A stretch of 64,000 nucleotides of DNA, from positions 136,001-200,000 of the forward strand of contig JAXRKP010000848.1 of the NCBI GenBank assembly GCA_037039925.1. Direction: 5' to 3'. The DNA is from Doris montereyensis. Its lineage: Eukaryota > Mollusca > Gastropoda > Nudibranchia > Dorididae. Shown here in pieces: positions 39,153-51,424 of the stretch (its first letter is position 1; the number at the start of each line of letters is the position of its first letter). The position numbers and the translations under genes are program-made. Under the pieces are notes generated by a model, which was not told the origin of the DNA, did no database searches, and was given only the letters and a program-made list of their open reading frames with translations.

Positions 39153-42100
39153 ATGCTGGCTTTTTGTCCAGTTTGTGCTAATATGTTGACTGTTGAAGAA
39201 GGACCAAAATGCATGAGATTTGCCTGCAACACTTGTCCATACGTTCAAAACATCACAAGAAAGGTCAGTCTCATAAAATGAGAAAAGATTTCATATTACT
39301 TTAGTGCAATTTATATTAAGCCATACACGTTGCTTTCACGTTGGCATTCAACTTTTTATCAGGGTCGCAACCTAATCTTGATTTCCAATTGATCACTTTG
39401 TTGCAATTTGTCTGATATTAATTGTGCTAAATAAATTACTAAATATTAAGCACTAATAAGTGATTGGTTGGCTTTAAATAGAATGGAACCCCATTTGGCC
39501 TTGTTGCTATCCCTAGAAGTATTTACTCTCAACCCAACACAGTAAATTGGATTTCACAAGACCTCAGGTCGATCAAGTTTATTACAAGTCATCAATTATT
39601 TTACCTTAAAATTAGTCAATAAAAACACTTCTGGCCCACATGTAAAAAAATGAGAAATTTCATCTCCAATGAAATTCAGTGTCAGTTTCACTGGCATCGT
39701 TCCATGGGGACACACTTTTTGTTTTTGTTTAACATTCTCAAAACAAAATAAAAAAGAATCACATGGCCAATGGAACATCCATCTAGCCCCCATCATGGTT
39801 CTAGATCCGTACCAGTACTGTAGACAGGATCGGAAGGAAAGGAGTGGGGTGTCACATAGTGTATATCAAGTATCAAACTCAATGTTGGCTGGGGCAAGGA
39901 ACAATGCCATGTATGCATGGAATCATGTGCGACCTAGATTCTAGATGCAAAACAAAATAAAAAGAATCACATGGCCAATGGAACATCCATCTAGCCCCCA
40001 TCACGGTTCTAGATCCGTACCGGTACTGTAGAGAGGATGGGAAGGAAAGGAGTGGGGTGTCGCATAGTGCATGTCAAGTATCAAACTCAATGTTGACTGG
40101 GATATGGAGTAATGCCATGCATGCATCCAGACAGGGATGGTTGGGGTTGACTTATACTTGCTTCCCTTACCCGCACCCTATTGATTTTCATACACCATCT
40201 TCAATTGGCATAAAAGCGTGTCTTGAGACAGGTTGACAGCATTTTTTTTTTGTTTTTAGTGTTTAAAGCAATGAATAAGGAACTAATCCACTCTACAAAT
40301 TGCTTAGACAAACAAACACAATTGCATACACATCATATCAGCATAATAAGCGACAGGTCAAAAGAGGGATCCACACGAATTTTGACAATGCAGGTTCAAT
40401 GAGAACTCTAAGGTTGTCCTGACGATCTTGTTGAATACATGTACAAGGTTTACTGTATTCCACAGGGGCGTCAGAAGCATGCGTGGACTTTTTTTTTACA
40501 TAGCTGACATGGCAATAGGTCCCTTGAACATCGATTTATGCGGCATCCACTGTATTAAGAACAATAAATTATAGAAGTACATAACTTTCTAGACAAATTT
40601 TTGCGATTTTGAGAGTGGTTTGGGTACACAGGATTTTACAGGAAATTTCTTTCAATATGTGAGGAAATTACGTGTACATATTTTGTGTTCTAGTTTTCTT
40701 TCATGTAAGCAGAATGTGAATAAAACCCTGTTTAGCCATGCAAGAACAACTCAGAATTTGGAACGACAGATGTCAATTGAGAAGTCTTAACTGAATCTCA
40801 TTCAATTAGCTTAGAAATCTGAATGTCTTCAAGGGTAGCAATGCAGTGGTCTAACCTATGTAGATCATGATGGGTTGACGGAAGGTCGCTTATCCTTTAC
40901 CATGGACCGGCCGATCATGTTGTTGGGAATAGAAGACTTTCCCAAAGAAACTTGAAGAAAATAAAAAACCTCACGGGTCAAAATAAGTTGATTTTTAGAA
41001 AAGTTTCATTTCAAACTAAAATTTGCCGCAAAAAATGTGCAAGAAATAAAGATTGTACTCTGCCATGGTGCTGTGATCCACCCAAGGCAAGAAAGAAAGT
41101 GGGCAATAGTTTCATGACAACAGAAAATGAAGAATTGTCTGTGCAAGACACTGTCAGTCTGCTGGTGGGGAATGTTTTTTAAAATGTTGACATCATTCCC
41201 AGAAGACTAAGTGATCTTCATTTGATTTGTGCAGGTGGAATACTGGCGCTAGTGAAAGAGTTTCCCAAAAATCAAAATCAAGAAACAAGTATTTTCCTAG
41301 TAATATATTTATACTAGGGTCAGGGACATATGTATTGATATTTAATTTGAGTTTTGTGGTTTTTTCAATGGCTTTCAGATTTGATTTGTGCACAAAGTCT
41401 ATATTGATAGTAAAATTGAAGGAAGTTGATGATGTCCTCGGTGGTGATTCTGCATTGCTGCATGGGAGAATGTAGACAGTACTGAAGGTTTGTTGTTGTG
41501 ATCAAATGTATTTTGGGTTGTTTTCTTAAGGGGGACACAGTGGTTTTCTCAATCAAAAGGTGGCAAACAGAAGTAAAGATGGTTTGAGCCCTGCCAACAG
41601 TTGAAACAATTTCTCTTTTTTTGTTTTAGCAAAATCTACCTCCCTGGTCCAGGAAATGGATTGATACCTAGTCCCATCGGAGACGGACAAGGATAAAAAT
41701 GAGGTCCTGCAAAAAGTGTGCAAATCACAACACTTTGTGCACGTTAAAGATCCCTTGGCTGTTTACAGGGAAAAATTAAAAATACTACCAAAAACCCTGA
41801 GATCACCTTAGTTGGTAAATCAAATCAAAGTTTTTTAAGGACTAGATTTGGCTCCATTTTTTGCTTTTTCTCAGGTTGATGTTTTATTTGTTTCTTATAG
41901 CTGTGCTCTGACTACCAAGTCGCCCACCCCCCCCCCCTACATGTAGTGACTTTATGTAATAGTTTTTAAAGAAACTCATGCTCAAAAGATTATTAAGTGG
42001 TTAATCATTTGAAAAGATTACAGTTAATTGATACAGCCATGCTTTCAAAGGGCCATTCTTTTTGCCTTTAAATTAAAAGAATGCGCCTTTATAAACATTC

Positions 42101-42918
42101 TACCTATTTGATTCTTTGCAGTTACTTACTGGTAATACTGCTATTAGTATTATTAAAATCCCATGCTTTATGACATGATCAGAAGATGCAATTTCCATTA
42201 TCAGTTGAAATTCACATTAAGGAGATTAACATATGCTTTTTCCTTTGTGATCTTGAACCCTCTGATTACTACTCATATGCCATATTGTCAGAAAATGGCA
42301 AGGAACAATAAAGAAATAAAATGTTCAGGCGTAAAAGTGAGCCAGTGAAAGAAGGAAACTAGTTTTTTATGTAAAGATGCAACTCTAATTGTTATGGAAG
42401 AAATCTGGAAACGTGAGTATGGCAGTGTGATCACTGTGACTTGAAATAGAGATCTCCTATTTGAAAAGGGACACTTACTGACAGTGTCTTTGAACAGTTG
42501 AAATGTATACTGAAGTTACCTTTTTGTCTATTTGTTTTCATGGAATGACTAGCAGTAGCATTGAAAAACCCTATTCAAATAAATAAAAGAAGTACAATAT
42601 ATACCATATTTTATGATATGTATTTGTGCTCCAGCCAATGGTTGAACTAGAACTTCTTGATCCGAGATTTGCATTGCAATGACATTGACATTCACTGACA
42701 TTTGGTCAATCAAAAGTTTGCTATTATTATTATTTTCAATTCTGACAAATGCTCACTGTTTTTTTATTCTTTTTCTAACCACAGTTACATGCCCCAAGTG
42801 TGAGCACAAGAGAGCTTTCTTCATGCAAATCCAGACCAGATCAGCTGATGAGCCCATGACTACATTTTACAAGTGTTGCGATATGGCCTGTGCCCATCGC
42901 TGGAGAGACCAAGGATAA
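39153..42918 (+). CDS. POLR3K: POLR3K (RNA polymerase III subunit RPC10/C11), three coding exons
   Basis: Small two-zinc-ribbon subunit of Pol III needed for transcript cleavage, termination and reinitiation. Exon 1 (39153-39263) has MLAFCPVCANMLTVEEG and FACNTCPYVQNITRK, the N-ribbon; its donor is AAG|GTCAGT. Exon 2 (5' limit unclear, ending 41487) has LKEVDDVLGG and AWENVDSTE. Exon 3 (42785-42918) has CPKCEHKRAFFMQIQTRSAD and EPMTTFYKCC, ending CAHRWRDQG; this C-ribbon contains the TFIIS-like RSADE acidic hairpin, identical to human. The eight residues expected between ITRK and LKEVDD are not recognisable in front of exon 2. That exon also changes frame between GGDSA and AWEN at 41452-41462. 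A likely acceptor in front of the start exon (TTTTTCAG at about 39105) suggests a separate non-coding first exon nearer SNRNP25. Confidence 0.86.
39740..40135 (+). repeat. 208-bp tandem duplication in POLR3K intron 1
   Basis: AATCACATGGCCAATGGAAC through TCAAACTCAATGTTG and AATGCCATG appears at about 39740-39925 and again at about 39948-40135, with roughly 92% identity by eye. Confidence 0.85.
41527..41828 (+). mobile_element. SINE family B, copy 2
   Basis: It shares CTCCCTGGTCCAGG, GTGCAAATCACA, the GTTAAAGATCCCTTGGCTGT block and the AAATCAAATCAAAG tail. It begins 40 bases after POLR3K exon 2. Confidence 0.78.
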
Positions 42919-42994
42919 TCGGATGATTTTTGCTTATGATGTACTTGAATATTTATGTTATTTTTAAAATGCAATTTTTGATGTTGAAGTCTCG

Positions 42995-43000
42995 AATAAA
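42995..43000 (+). promoter_or_regulatory. Polyadenylation signal AATAAA for POLR3K
   Basis: A canonical hexamer lies 77 bases after the POLR3K stop codon, in AT-rich DNA. The position is right for a short 3' UTR. Confidence 0.55.
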
Positions 43001-43344
43001 TCTATTAGAATTAAACAATTATTATGTATTTTTCTTTGCTTTTTTTCAATCCTTGCATGGTTTATTGAAAGCCATATATCTATGTCCTGTATATGTAAAA
43101 GTAATTTGATATTTGTATTTTTTAACAGAAAATACAGAAAGGTGACAGTATGCTTTACACTGTCTACAAACGTACAGTGGGTCATTTTGAATTTTTGTTG
43201 TTGTTCAATTCAGGGTATAATAATGAGAAAACTGCACTGGAACTGGAACTCAAATTAGTCAAATTAACCTTCCTATACTTTACAAGGTTTCTTGTCAGAG
43301 TCGTCCCTTCATTTTTGTATTAAGATTAAGTACCTCCATAGTAA

Positions 43345-43640
43345 AGTTCATGGCCGAGTTTGGGATGATGAGGGGTTTGAATCCTAGCAAAGCTAGATCT
43401 GACAGCGTATTCCTTGGGAAAGATACGTAACAGACATTTTCCTCACTCGATCCAAGCACCAATGGGTACAATCATTAGCTTGGGGGTCAAATCCTGTGTC
43501 AAACTAGCATCCTATCCAAGAGGTGACTATTAACAATATATGTGTTATCGCCTGTTCTGCTTCACGCTACAGAAACAGGGGATAAGCTTTACATAGTAGA
43601 GTAAGTAAAGTACCGTAAGGCCTGTATAGCCTATAGAGTT
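43345..43640 (+). mobile_element. SINE family A, copy 3 (diverged)
   Basis: It carries GGTTTGAATCCTAGCAAAG, the AATGGGTACAATCATTAGC core and ATCCTATCCAAGAGGTGA. The tRNA-like A box is degraded. Its tail is joined to a reversed family B head. Confidence 0.7.
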
Positions 43641-43641
43641 G

Positions 43642-43712
43642 GATCTTATGATTTGAACCCACAACCTTTTGATTGAGAAGTCGACACCTTGTCCCTAGAC
43701 AACAGAGTTGTC
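43642..43712 (-). mobile_element. SINE family B, 5' head fragment
   Basis: The minus strand reads GGGACAAGGTGTCGACTTCT and GGTTGTGGGTTCAAATC, the family B head without a body. It abuts the tail of a family A SINE. Confidence 0.6.
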
Positions 43713-44311
43713 CAGGTCAGTCATTCATGAAGGCAATAGGCAATGACATTTTCCTAGATTACTACTAGATTTAATAGTGGCTTTTGGTTTTGTGTGGCCC
43801 TAACATTACTAGTGACAGTACTTAAACTGATGACACAAAGAAATATAATTCTTTGTATTGTAAGCAACAAAGCAATCATCATCCTTTTCACAAGTGAAAC
43901 CATCATTCGAATAAATGAATTGATCTTCGAGTAAGCCCATCAAAACACTAAGATGGTTTATACTATAGTCTGTATCCCCGCACAAGTGCAGGCTCACCGA
44001 CTACATAATTTATCCCCCAGCAGGCTGTTCCATTCACATTCCTCCTCAACTCCCTGGATACCTTACACTACAGTACAGCAGCCTATTAGGCACTTTGTAC
44101 TAACAACACTATGACAAGATTTTTCTCTACCCATAGCTGGGTACTCATTCACATCTGAGTCAAGTGAGGAAAGCAGAGTGAAGTACATGTCCTAAGACTA
44201 AGATTACAGCGTGGTAAAAACAACAACCCACCTGGGACAGCCAGTGTTTTGATAACAAACTCACAACACTGATTTCGCTACAACTCCTTAACCAAATACA
44301 TGTAGTGTTGT

Positions 44312-44582
44312 AAGTAAAATTCCTTCAAGGCCCATAGAGCTGGAGTTTATCCCGGTTTTTATAGCGTGAAGTGGAAGATGTGACAATTATCACCTCATGG
44401 CGAGGATGCAGGTTTTAGCTCCCAAGCTAGTGCTTACTTGTACCCATTTGCACGTGGGTAGAGTGGGGGAAATGAGCGTTAAGTGTCTTTCCAAAGGAAC
44501 ACAACGTCGGACCTGGCTTTGCTAGGATTCGAACTTGAGACCTCATGATCCCCTGTCCAGCAGCCTTACCAACGCCACGTAG
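44312..44582 (-). mobile_element. SINE family A, copy 4
   Basis: The minus strand reads GTGGCGTTGGTAAGGCTGC, B box AAGTTCGAATCCTAGC, then the core and tail shared with copies 2 and 5. Confidence 0.8.
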
Positions 44583-45105
44583 TGTACTATACTACCACAA
44601 ATTGACAACGAACTTCTCAGGCATGTGACGTGGGCATGGACTTGCTCCTTATTCTCTTATATTATACCTCCTTTCGCTCCTTTTCAATTTCATCTCTTCA
44701 TACTATAGGAACAGTGTGTATGTGTTTGATCCAACTTTCCGACAGTCACTACATACATGTGTCGGGGTGCAGTTTTTACCCGAAAAGAAATTCCTGGTAC
44801 AGGTAGAAGAAGTAGTGTCTTCATATCATCGCCGAATCCGTATTCGAATCAATTTTTTTTTTTAAAGTTTGTCATTACCAAGTACATATTGTATTTACTA
44901 TTCACTGTGCCTCAAAACAATGATTACTCTTCCAATCAAAGCAGAAACTACAAGTATTGTATTGCCACCGCTTCTACCACTAACACTAGTGTAGTAGATA
45001 AAGATACACAGTCAGGCAAGGGGCGTGTCGGAAGTGAAGGTAATGACACAAGATAATATGAAAACCTCATAGGAACAAAGACAAGACAAATACAAGGAAT
45101 AGACA

Positions 45106-45203
45106 GAAAAAATCCTGGCCACCATGGGAATCGAACCCGCGACCTCTGCGTCATCACCCATCGGCTCGCCATGAAAAGAAAGCGTGCTACAACCGAGCTA
45201 ACT
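45106..45203 (-). mobile_element. tRNA-like head of a third SINE family
   Basis: The minus strand contains TTAGCTCGGTTGTAGCACG (A box) and GGTCGCGGGTTCGATTCCC (B box) with a long, unpaired-looking middle. It is not a foldable intact tRNA by eye. Confidence 0.55.
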
Positions 45204-45779
45204 TACCACTACTAGTATCACTGCTGCTGTAATTGACCTGTTGTAGTTTTTAAAAGGGCGGTAGACTAGAAGTAGAAGATGTCTATGAGGAACGTATTGG
45301 AATACAATTCTTTGTAAACGGCTTGTTTGTAAATACAAACTGATTGTACACGTAGTGAGGAAGAGTATCAAAGCTTCTTTGTGTATAGTTGGTGGTCTCG
45401 TTAAAGAAATAAAAAAGCAATGTAAATGTAAGAAAAGTATTACATTATTTAGAATAAGAAGAAATATTAATCTACCTGACACTGACACAGCAAGGTAGAT
45501 TGCATTTCTGTTTATTATTCATTAAAGAAGTAATTTAACGGCGCCGTTCAGGACGCCAATATCAACATAGATTGTAACGAATAGAACATGCACATGGGGA
45601 AAGCATCATAATAATGTTTCACTGAAAACAGATGAGGAAAACGGTAAGAAAACCTTTTCGTTGTAATTGGTTATACGTTAAAATAGCTGAACCACGCTTA
45701 ATATCAATAGCTTTCACATGTTGTGTTTTTCATTGCTATGTGTATTACCAGTGATGGAACTAGCATTGTTAAGATTGGA

Positions 45780-46560
45780 ACCCACGGACATTTTAAAAAT
45801 GTGATTGATTCTTCTGAGGCCATAGGCAATTTTGAAAACGTAAATGTGTTCTTCTGAGGCCATGGGCTATTTTTAAAACGTAAATGGGTTCTTTTTAGGT
45901 CATGGGCCATTTCTATAACGTAAATACAAACATAGGTTATTCTGAGACCGCATGTCATTTTTATAACGTAAAAGATTGGTTCTTCTGAGGCCATGTGCTA
46001 CTTTCTTTCTTACTATAAAAGATTGGTTCTTCTGAGGTCATGTGCTACTTTCTTATCGTAAAAGATGGGTTCTCCTGGGGCCATGTGCTACTTTCTTATC
46101 GTAAAAGATGGGTTCTTCTTGAGACCATGTGCTACTTTCTTATCGTAAAAGATGGATTCTTCTGAGGCTATGTGCCACTTTCAAAACGTAATAGTTTCTT
46201 TTGAGGCCATGCACTCTCTTAAAAACCTAATTGTTTTTCTGAGGTCATATGCCACTTTTGAAACGTATTGAGTTTTTCTTGAGACCATGTAAAAACTATG
46301 TCCCATACTTGTAAAACTTAGTCTTCTGAGATCATGTGGTCATGTGACACCTGTAAATCAATGAGGGTTTTTTTCGCCTCAGACCATAAGTATGCCACCT
46401 TTAAAACTGAATGGGTTCTTTGGAGACCATACGACATTTGTTAGTAAAACTGAATAGGTTTTTCTGATGCCATGTAGTGCATTTAAAACTTTATGGGTTC
46501 GTTGAAGGTCATGAGACATCGTGCGTTGGAGGTCATGAGACATCGTGTTCTTCTTATGCC
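45780..46560 (+). repeat. Degenerate minisatellite of about 40-50 bp
   Basis: About 17 drifting copies of GGTTCTTCTGAGGCCATGTG followed by a CCACTTT-AAAACGTAA-type segment. The central copies (46010-46200) are most regular. No protein similarity was seen on either strand. Confidence 0.8.
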
Positions 46561-48134
46561 ATTGCCATATTGAAACACTGTCAAGCTATTAATGTTAATG
46601 AATGTGATATTGTTTAGCATTAAAATGGACCTACGCCCATCATTGATATTGTTCAATCAATTTCTTTCTCTACATAAACACTGGGTAACCTTTCTTGCAT
46701 GGCTTCTATCTAGCATTTTGATTGGGTGAAAATTTGGGTTCCAAAAATAACCATCAATCAGATGTTTGAAATGCAAAGCAGCCTGGCAAAAGCTCTTGAA
46801 GACTGAACGCTTAACTTAACCCGGTGCACTCCAAGCAGTCAGACAGGAAATCTACTCCTTGATCCCAAGCATAGGGAAATTATTATATCTAAAATATAAC
46901 TCTTCATTTTCAAAATTTTGATTTAACACCCTTCCCATTGATCAATCTGATCAACTTTGAATTTTTAAAACCGAACACGAACAATTTAACTTTCACATGA
47001 CTACAAATATTTGCAACATCTTTCGCTAAATCAACACAAAACATAGAATCTACATGCTCTTGTGTAAACTTTTATCAAGTTGGAAAAGGAAACTTGTCTA
47101 CCCCTGTCAAAGCGGAAAACATAGTAAGATACTAAAGTGATAGAAGGACAGATTTGATCAACATGTTCAGTTGTCACATGATAACATCATGTTTGAATAC
47201 AGCGCACAATCATAAACATATGAAAACATGTGCGTTGTTTTATTCTGTTCACCGGAAGAATTTTACACATCTGGCTCGAGAACGGGGAAGAGAGTGCAAA
47301 TATGCTTGTGTTGAAATCAAATCTATCTATCAACTTGAAAAGTTAATTGAAAACGTGAAAACTTATACGATATACGATATGTAATGCAAGGCAATTCTCG
47401 AAACTAATTTCGTTTTGTTACTGTCATTGTGACATAGACACTTAATATGAACAAGTCCGTTAATAGGTATCTTATTCTACTGCTTTGTTTAATTGCCTGT
47501 ATAATTAATGTTAAACTAACCCACACAATCCCTTGGTTCTTCTTTCAACATACCTCTTGCTTTTCTGATTTATTAGAAAGGCGATCTTGATCTTAAATAG
47601 GCGTTTGAACGAAATGTTTTCAGCCCTCAGACCCATAAACTTAAACCCAACTGGATTGATTTCTCACGACAAAAAAATAGACATCTAGAACATTAATACA
47701 AAATTATCCATTATGGTATAAATGTAGATACACGTCCAAAATGGATGTTCTTAGCTAGACTTGTTTCCATGTCACTGCAAAGCTAACTTTTCTATCGCCT
47801 GTTTGAAATGTATGCCTACAAGGTATGTTCGAGATATTCCTGTAGCATGACAGTATGTTACCCCAAGTCTGTATAAATGACATGTTGTCATAATGTATAT
47901 CCAATCAATTTATTGTCTGCGCTATTTTCCATTTTAAACATTTTGTGTTTGCATGTTAAAAAATGAAAGTGCTCATACTTGACCCATTTCGTGTTTTGTT
48001 TTGTACATTTAGCCTACACTTACACAAGCAACTGCTGATCCAGGGTTTTTTAAATTTGGTGAAGATCAGACAGATCTCCCACTTGGCAGTGACGTGCTCA
48101 CTACAATTATGACTCGGATCAAAAAAATATCAAT

Positions 48135-48245
48135 TATATCGCAGACTTACAATATTTGACATCACCTCGGGTCTAGCAAAACTATGATTCGAACACAGGA
48201 CTTCATAGCATCAAGTCCAGCTGTCGACCACTTGACCATCATTGT
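48135..48245 (-). mobile_element. tRNA-like SINE head fragment
   Basis: The minus strand reads GGTCAAGTGGTCGACAGC and TGTTCGAATCATAG, which resemble A and B boxes. No body like family A or B follows. Confidence 0.5.
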
Positions 48246-48337
48246 TGACTCTCCTAAAAACACGTGTTCTGATGGGCTCACGTTGAAGGAATAACATAAA
48301 TTGACACCAAACATGAAATGGCAGTAAGTAGTAATAG

Positions 48338-48629
48338 TAAAGTTTCATCAAGGCCGTTGCGGCCCATAGAGCCGGCACTTATCTCAGTTTCTACAGCGTT
48401 CAGATGAACAAGTGATAATAATCACCTCCTGGACATGATGCTAGCCTGACGCAAGTTATTACTCACAAGCTAGTGCTTGTACACATTTGCATCTGGGTAG
48501 AGTGGGAAACATGCATGTTAAGTGTATTTCTCAAGACACACAACGTTGGAACCAGCTTTGCTAGGATTCGAACTCGAGACCTCATGATCCGCAGTCCGGC
48601 AGCCTAACCACTCGGCCACCGACGCCACA
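48338..48629 (-). mobile_element. SINE family A, copy 5 (best preserved head)
   Basis: On the minus strand the head GTGGCGTCGGTGGCCGAGTG continues GTTAGGCTGCCGGACTGCGG, then GAGTTCGAATCCTAGC. This looks like a class II (Leu/Ser-type) tRNA with intact A and B boxes for Pol III. The core and tail match the other copies. Confidence 0.82.
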
Positions 48630-49059
48630 AACAAGAAATGGTGCTTTGGAATATTTCTGTTGTCTGGTGTTGTGGCCATTAATAAATATTTAATGAGATA
48701 ACTTGTGAAAATGTCAAATAAAAGGTATGGCACGATATGAGGAAGTGTACTGGTATGATTCTGTCTTACATCCAGTCTATACTAGATCTAGATAAAACAA
48801 GTTTACATTTTGCACATTGACGATTACTTTCTTGTGCTTTGTAGGTCGATCAAGCTTTGACATTCATTGGGGCTCATTTTAGTAAAAGTCATGTAAATTA
48901 ATTCCCATAATCAGAATTGAACGTTGGGGAATCATGAGTTTTTCTAGGCATACGGTATAATGTGGTAGTTTGCCATTGCTTTCCACACCGCCTTTTCTTT
49001 CGCAGAGATTGAATAGAATTGACTACCCATTCATTGCTGGGTCGACAGGTGGGCCAGAA

Positions 49060-49140
49060 AATTTTGCCAGGACTGGAAATCGAGCTCGAGCCTCCTGTGT
49101 GGAAGTCAGACACGCTACTGACTGAGCTACCGGTACCTCG
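49060..49140 (-). mobile_element. tRNA-like SINE head or tRNA pseudogene
   Basis: The minus strand has GGTAGCTCAGTCAGTAGCGT and GAGCTCGATTTCC, like A and B boxes. The B box is imperfect and acceptor pairing is not apparent. Confidence 0.5.
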
Positions 49141-49230
49141 TCTTGGTATCCGATGACATAATGGGATTTCCCAACGGCCAAATAAATTGAGTCGCATGTT
49201 TCCACAACCAGCCTTCACACACTCAAGGCG

Positions 49231-49566
49231 CGGGGGGGTGCGCTCGGTAGTCAAGAGGCAAGGTGTACGTCTCTCAAACCAAAGGTCATGGGTTCAATCC
49301 CCGCTGACGGTGGGAAAATGTTCTTGATTTCTGCCGAGTAAAATCTCCCCCCCACCTCCTCTGGTCCAGGTAGGTGGATCGACATCCAGTCTCGTCGGAG
49401 ACTGACGATAAAAAGAAGGTCCCGTGTGCAGATCACAACACTCTGTGTACGTTAAAGATCATTGGCTGTTTACAGGGCAGTCCGGGGAAAATAAAAATAA
49501 AAAATCCTACCCAAAACCCGGAGATTAAATTAGTTGTGGATGTGAATACACATCAAATTAAATCAA
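49231..49566 (+). mobile_element. SINE family B, copy 3
   Basis: Head GTCAAGAGGCAAGGTGTACG with B box GGGTTCAATCCCCGC, then the full family B body and an AAATTAAATCAAA tail. Confidence 0.82.
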
Positions 49567-49624
49567 ACTTCACACACTCGTGATTTAGAAAAGATGAGGA
49601 TCATCGTTCCGAGTGTTCACTTGG

Positions 49625-49960
49625 GACTCAAGACGACCCATCTTGTTACAACAATGAAAGAGAGAAAACATCACTAACGATTAGGCCCACCCATTGAGGC
49701 CCACCCATTGAGATCACAAATAAAATTGTCACATCACTCCAAAAGACCCACCTTGTTACAACAAGGAAAGAGAAAACATTATTAACAATTAGACCCATCC
49801 ATTAAGATCACAAATAAAATTGTCACATCACTCCAAAAGACCCATTCACTTGCTCCATTGACAAATAAAATTGTCACATCACTCCAAAAGACCCACCTTT
49901 GTTACAACAAGGAAAGAGAGAAAACATTTAACGATTCCACCCATTAAGATCCCAAATAAA
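49625..49960 (+). repeat. Direct repeat of about 110-145 bp, three copies
   Basis: CTTGTTACAACAAGGAAAGA, then CCCATTGAGATCACAAATAA and AATTGTCACATCACTCC, recurs from about 49635, 49745 and 49888, with internal deletions. Confidence 0.75.
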
Positions 49961-50254
49961 ATTGTTACATTTCTTCCTTGCCTAACAGAAAGATTGCAAA
50001 ACTCGCAACTAATTTTATATCCTAGCCAACACCACATAATAAGGCTGCATTGTAAAATTGTTAGACCTTCATCTAAACATTTATTTAATCATTGCCATTG
50101 TACTGTAATGATCTTTGCTGCACAAATGTGTTTAATCGAGAACTTTTGTTTTATTACCATGCATTGTTATCATTGTATATGTGTATCGTGTTCTATTGGG
50201 AAACTTAATATACTACCAAACAAATGTGCCTGCATTTTGGGACAACAAAGCTAT

Positions 50255-50296
50255 ATCCCATCTTATCTTATCTTATTTTATCTTATCTTATCTTAA
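50255..50296. repeat. (ATCTT)n microsatellite
   Basis: About eight pentamer units of TATCT/TATTT. Confidence 0.9.
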
Positions 50297-50321
50297 AGAA
50301 GGCGGTAGCATTTGAACCCAG

Positions 50322-50556
50322 ATCTCCAGGATTTTGAAATAGTTCAGAGGCAAGGTGTCAGTCTCTAAATCAAAATTTGCTCGAGTTTTTTCGAGTAAAA
50401 CCTCCCCCCTCCCCTGGTCCAAATAGGTATATCGATCCCTAGGAAGTCCGTGTGCAGATCACATCATTCTGCGCTCGTTTGAGATACCGCGGCTGTTTAG
50501 TGTTTACAGGGCAGTCTGGGGAAATTAAAAATCCTACCAAACTCCCGACATCACCT
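50322..50556 (+). mobile_element. SINE family B, copy 4 (internally deleted)
   Basis: It keeps TCAGAGGCAAGGTGTCAG, CCTGGTCCAAATAGG, GTGTGCAGATCACA and the ACATCACCTAGG end. It lacks part of the B-box region and the terminal tail. Confidence 0.7.
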
Positions 50557-51384
50557 AGGGTCCAGACAGAGCGCATTCACGTTGATACAACTTTACACTA
50601 CTTCCTCACGGATGTTACAAAAAATCTATGAAATCATTGTAAGCGAGAGGAGTGCATCCTACCAACAACAGTTTGAAGGTTTACGCTGTAACCTCCTTTT
50701 CCACACAAGGAAGGAATGTGATTTGGTTTTACTGTTGCACTAAAATCTCGTCCTCGGTTATTCCGTGCAGGATGAAGGTAGGGGTGGAGGGCGGTGCTTT
50801 TTACTCACAGGTGTATTTTTTTAAATTATCAAATTCATTCAATTCTGTAATCATTTTTTATAATTTGGGGAAAATACACGCAGAACGATGATGAAACACT
50901 AATATTTTTCTTCTATATTCAACGGAATAATATTTTTTTTATCTCCCGATTTTCCGACCGATTCAATGCCATTGACACGGATGTACCTCGCACGGAATGG
51001 CGCGACAATTGCAAAGACAATGCAACGATAATCGGTACACGCAAAGTATACGCTGTATGAGTACGGCTCGTGAACCCAATCTGCTTGAAATTTCATATCA
51101 CATCCGTGTCACGGTAGAAACCACACAGAGTTGGACGTAGTGTGAAGCGTGAGTGATGATCTATTCTGTCTGGATCATTAGTCGTGGAAGTTTGGGCAAA
51201 ATCAAAGCAAATCACTCGAAGGAAGCGTTACTAATCTCTGGGTAGTGACGAATACATCACTCAACTTCGTCAACTCACATCACATTTTTTTTTTTCTATT
51301 TTCAATAGAACTACATGTGCATACACAAGCACACTCAAAAACAAAAACAACACCACTAACTATATACACATTCACTTACGTAAA

Positions 51385-51424
51385 AACACACACACACACA
51401 CATACATATACACACACACAAATA
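51385..51424. repeat. (CA)n microsatellite
   Basis: An interrupted CA/TACA run of about 40 bases. Confidence 0.85.

Noticed and set aside
41227..41378. SRNKYFP segment upstream of POLR3K exon 2 as the missing coding piece
   Set aside because: It resembles the expected RKYP motif only loosely, and splice sites joining it to LKEVDD are not convincing.
45093..45203. Possible functional tRNA gene
   Set aside because: A and B boxes are present, but the cloverleaf arms do not pair by eye; a SINE head is more likely.
50899..51110. Minus-strand frame with FQADWVHEPYSYSVYFACTD
   Set aside because: It looks protein-like and faintly lipocalin-like, but I could not find splice sites or neighbouring exons, so no gene is called.
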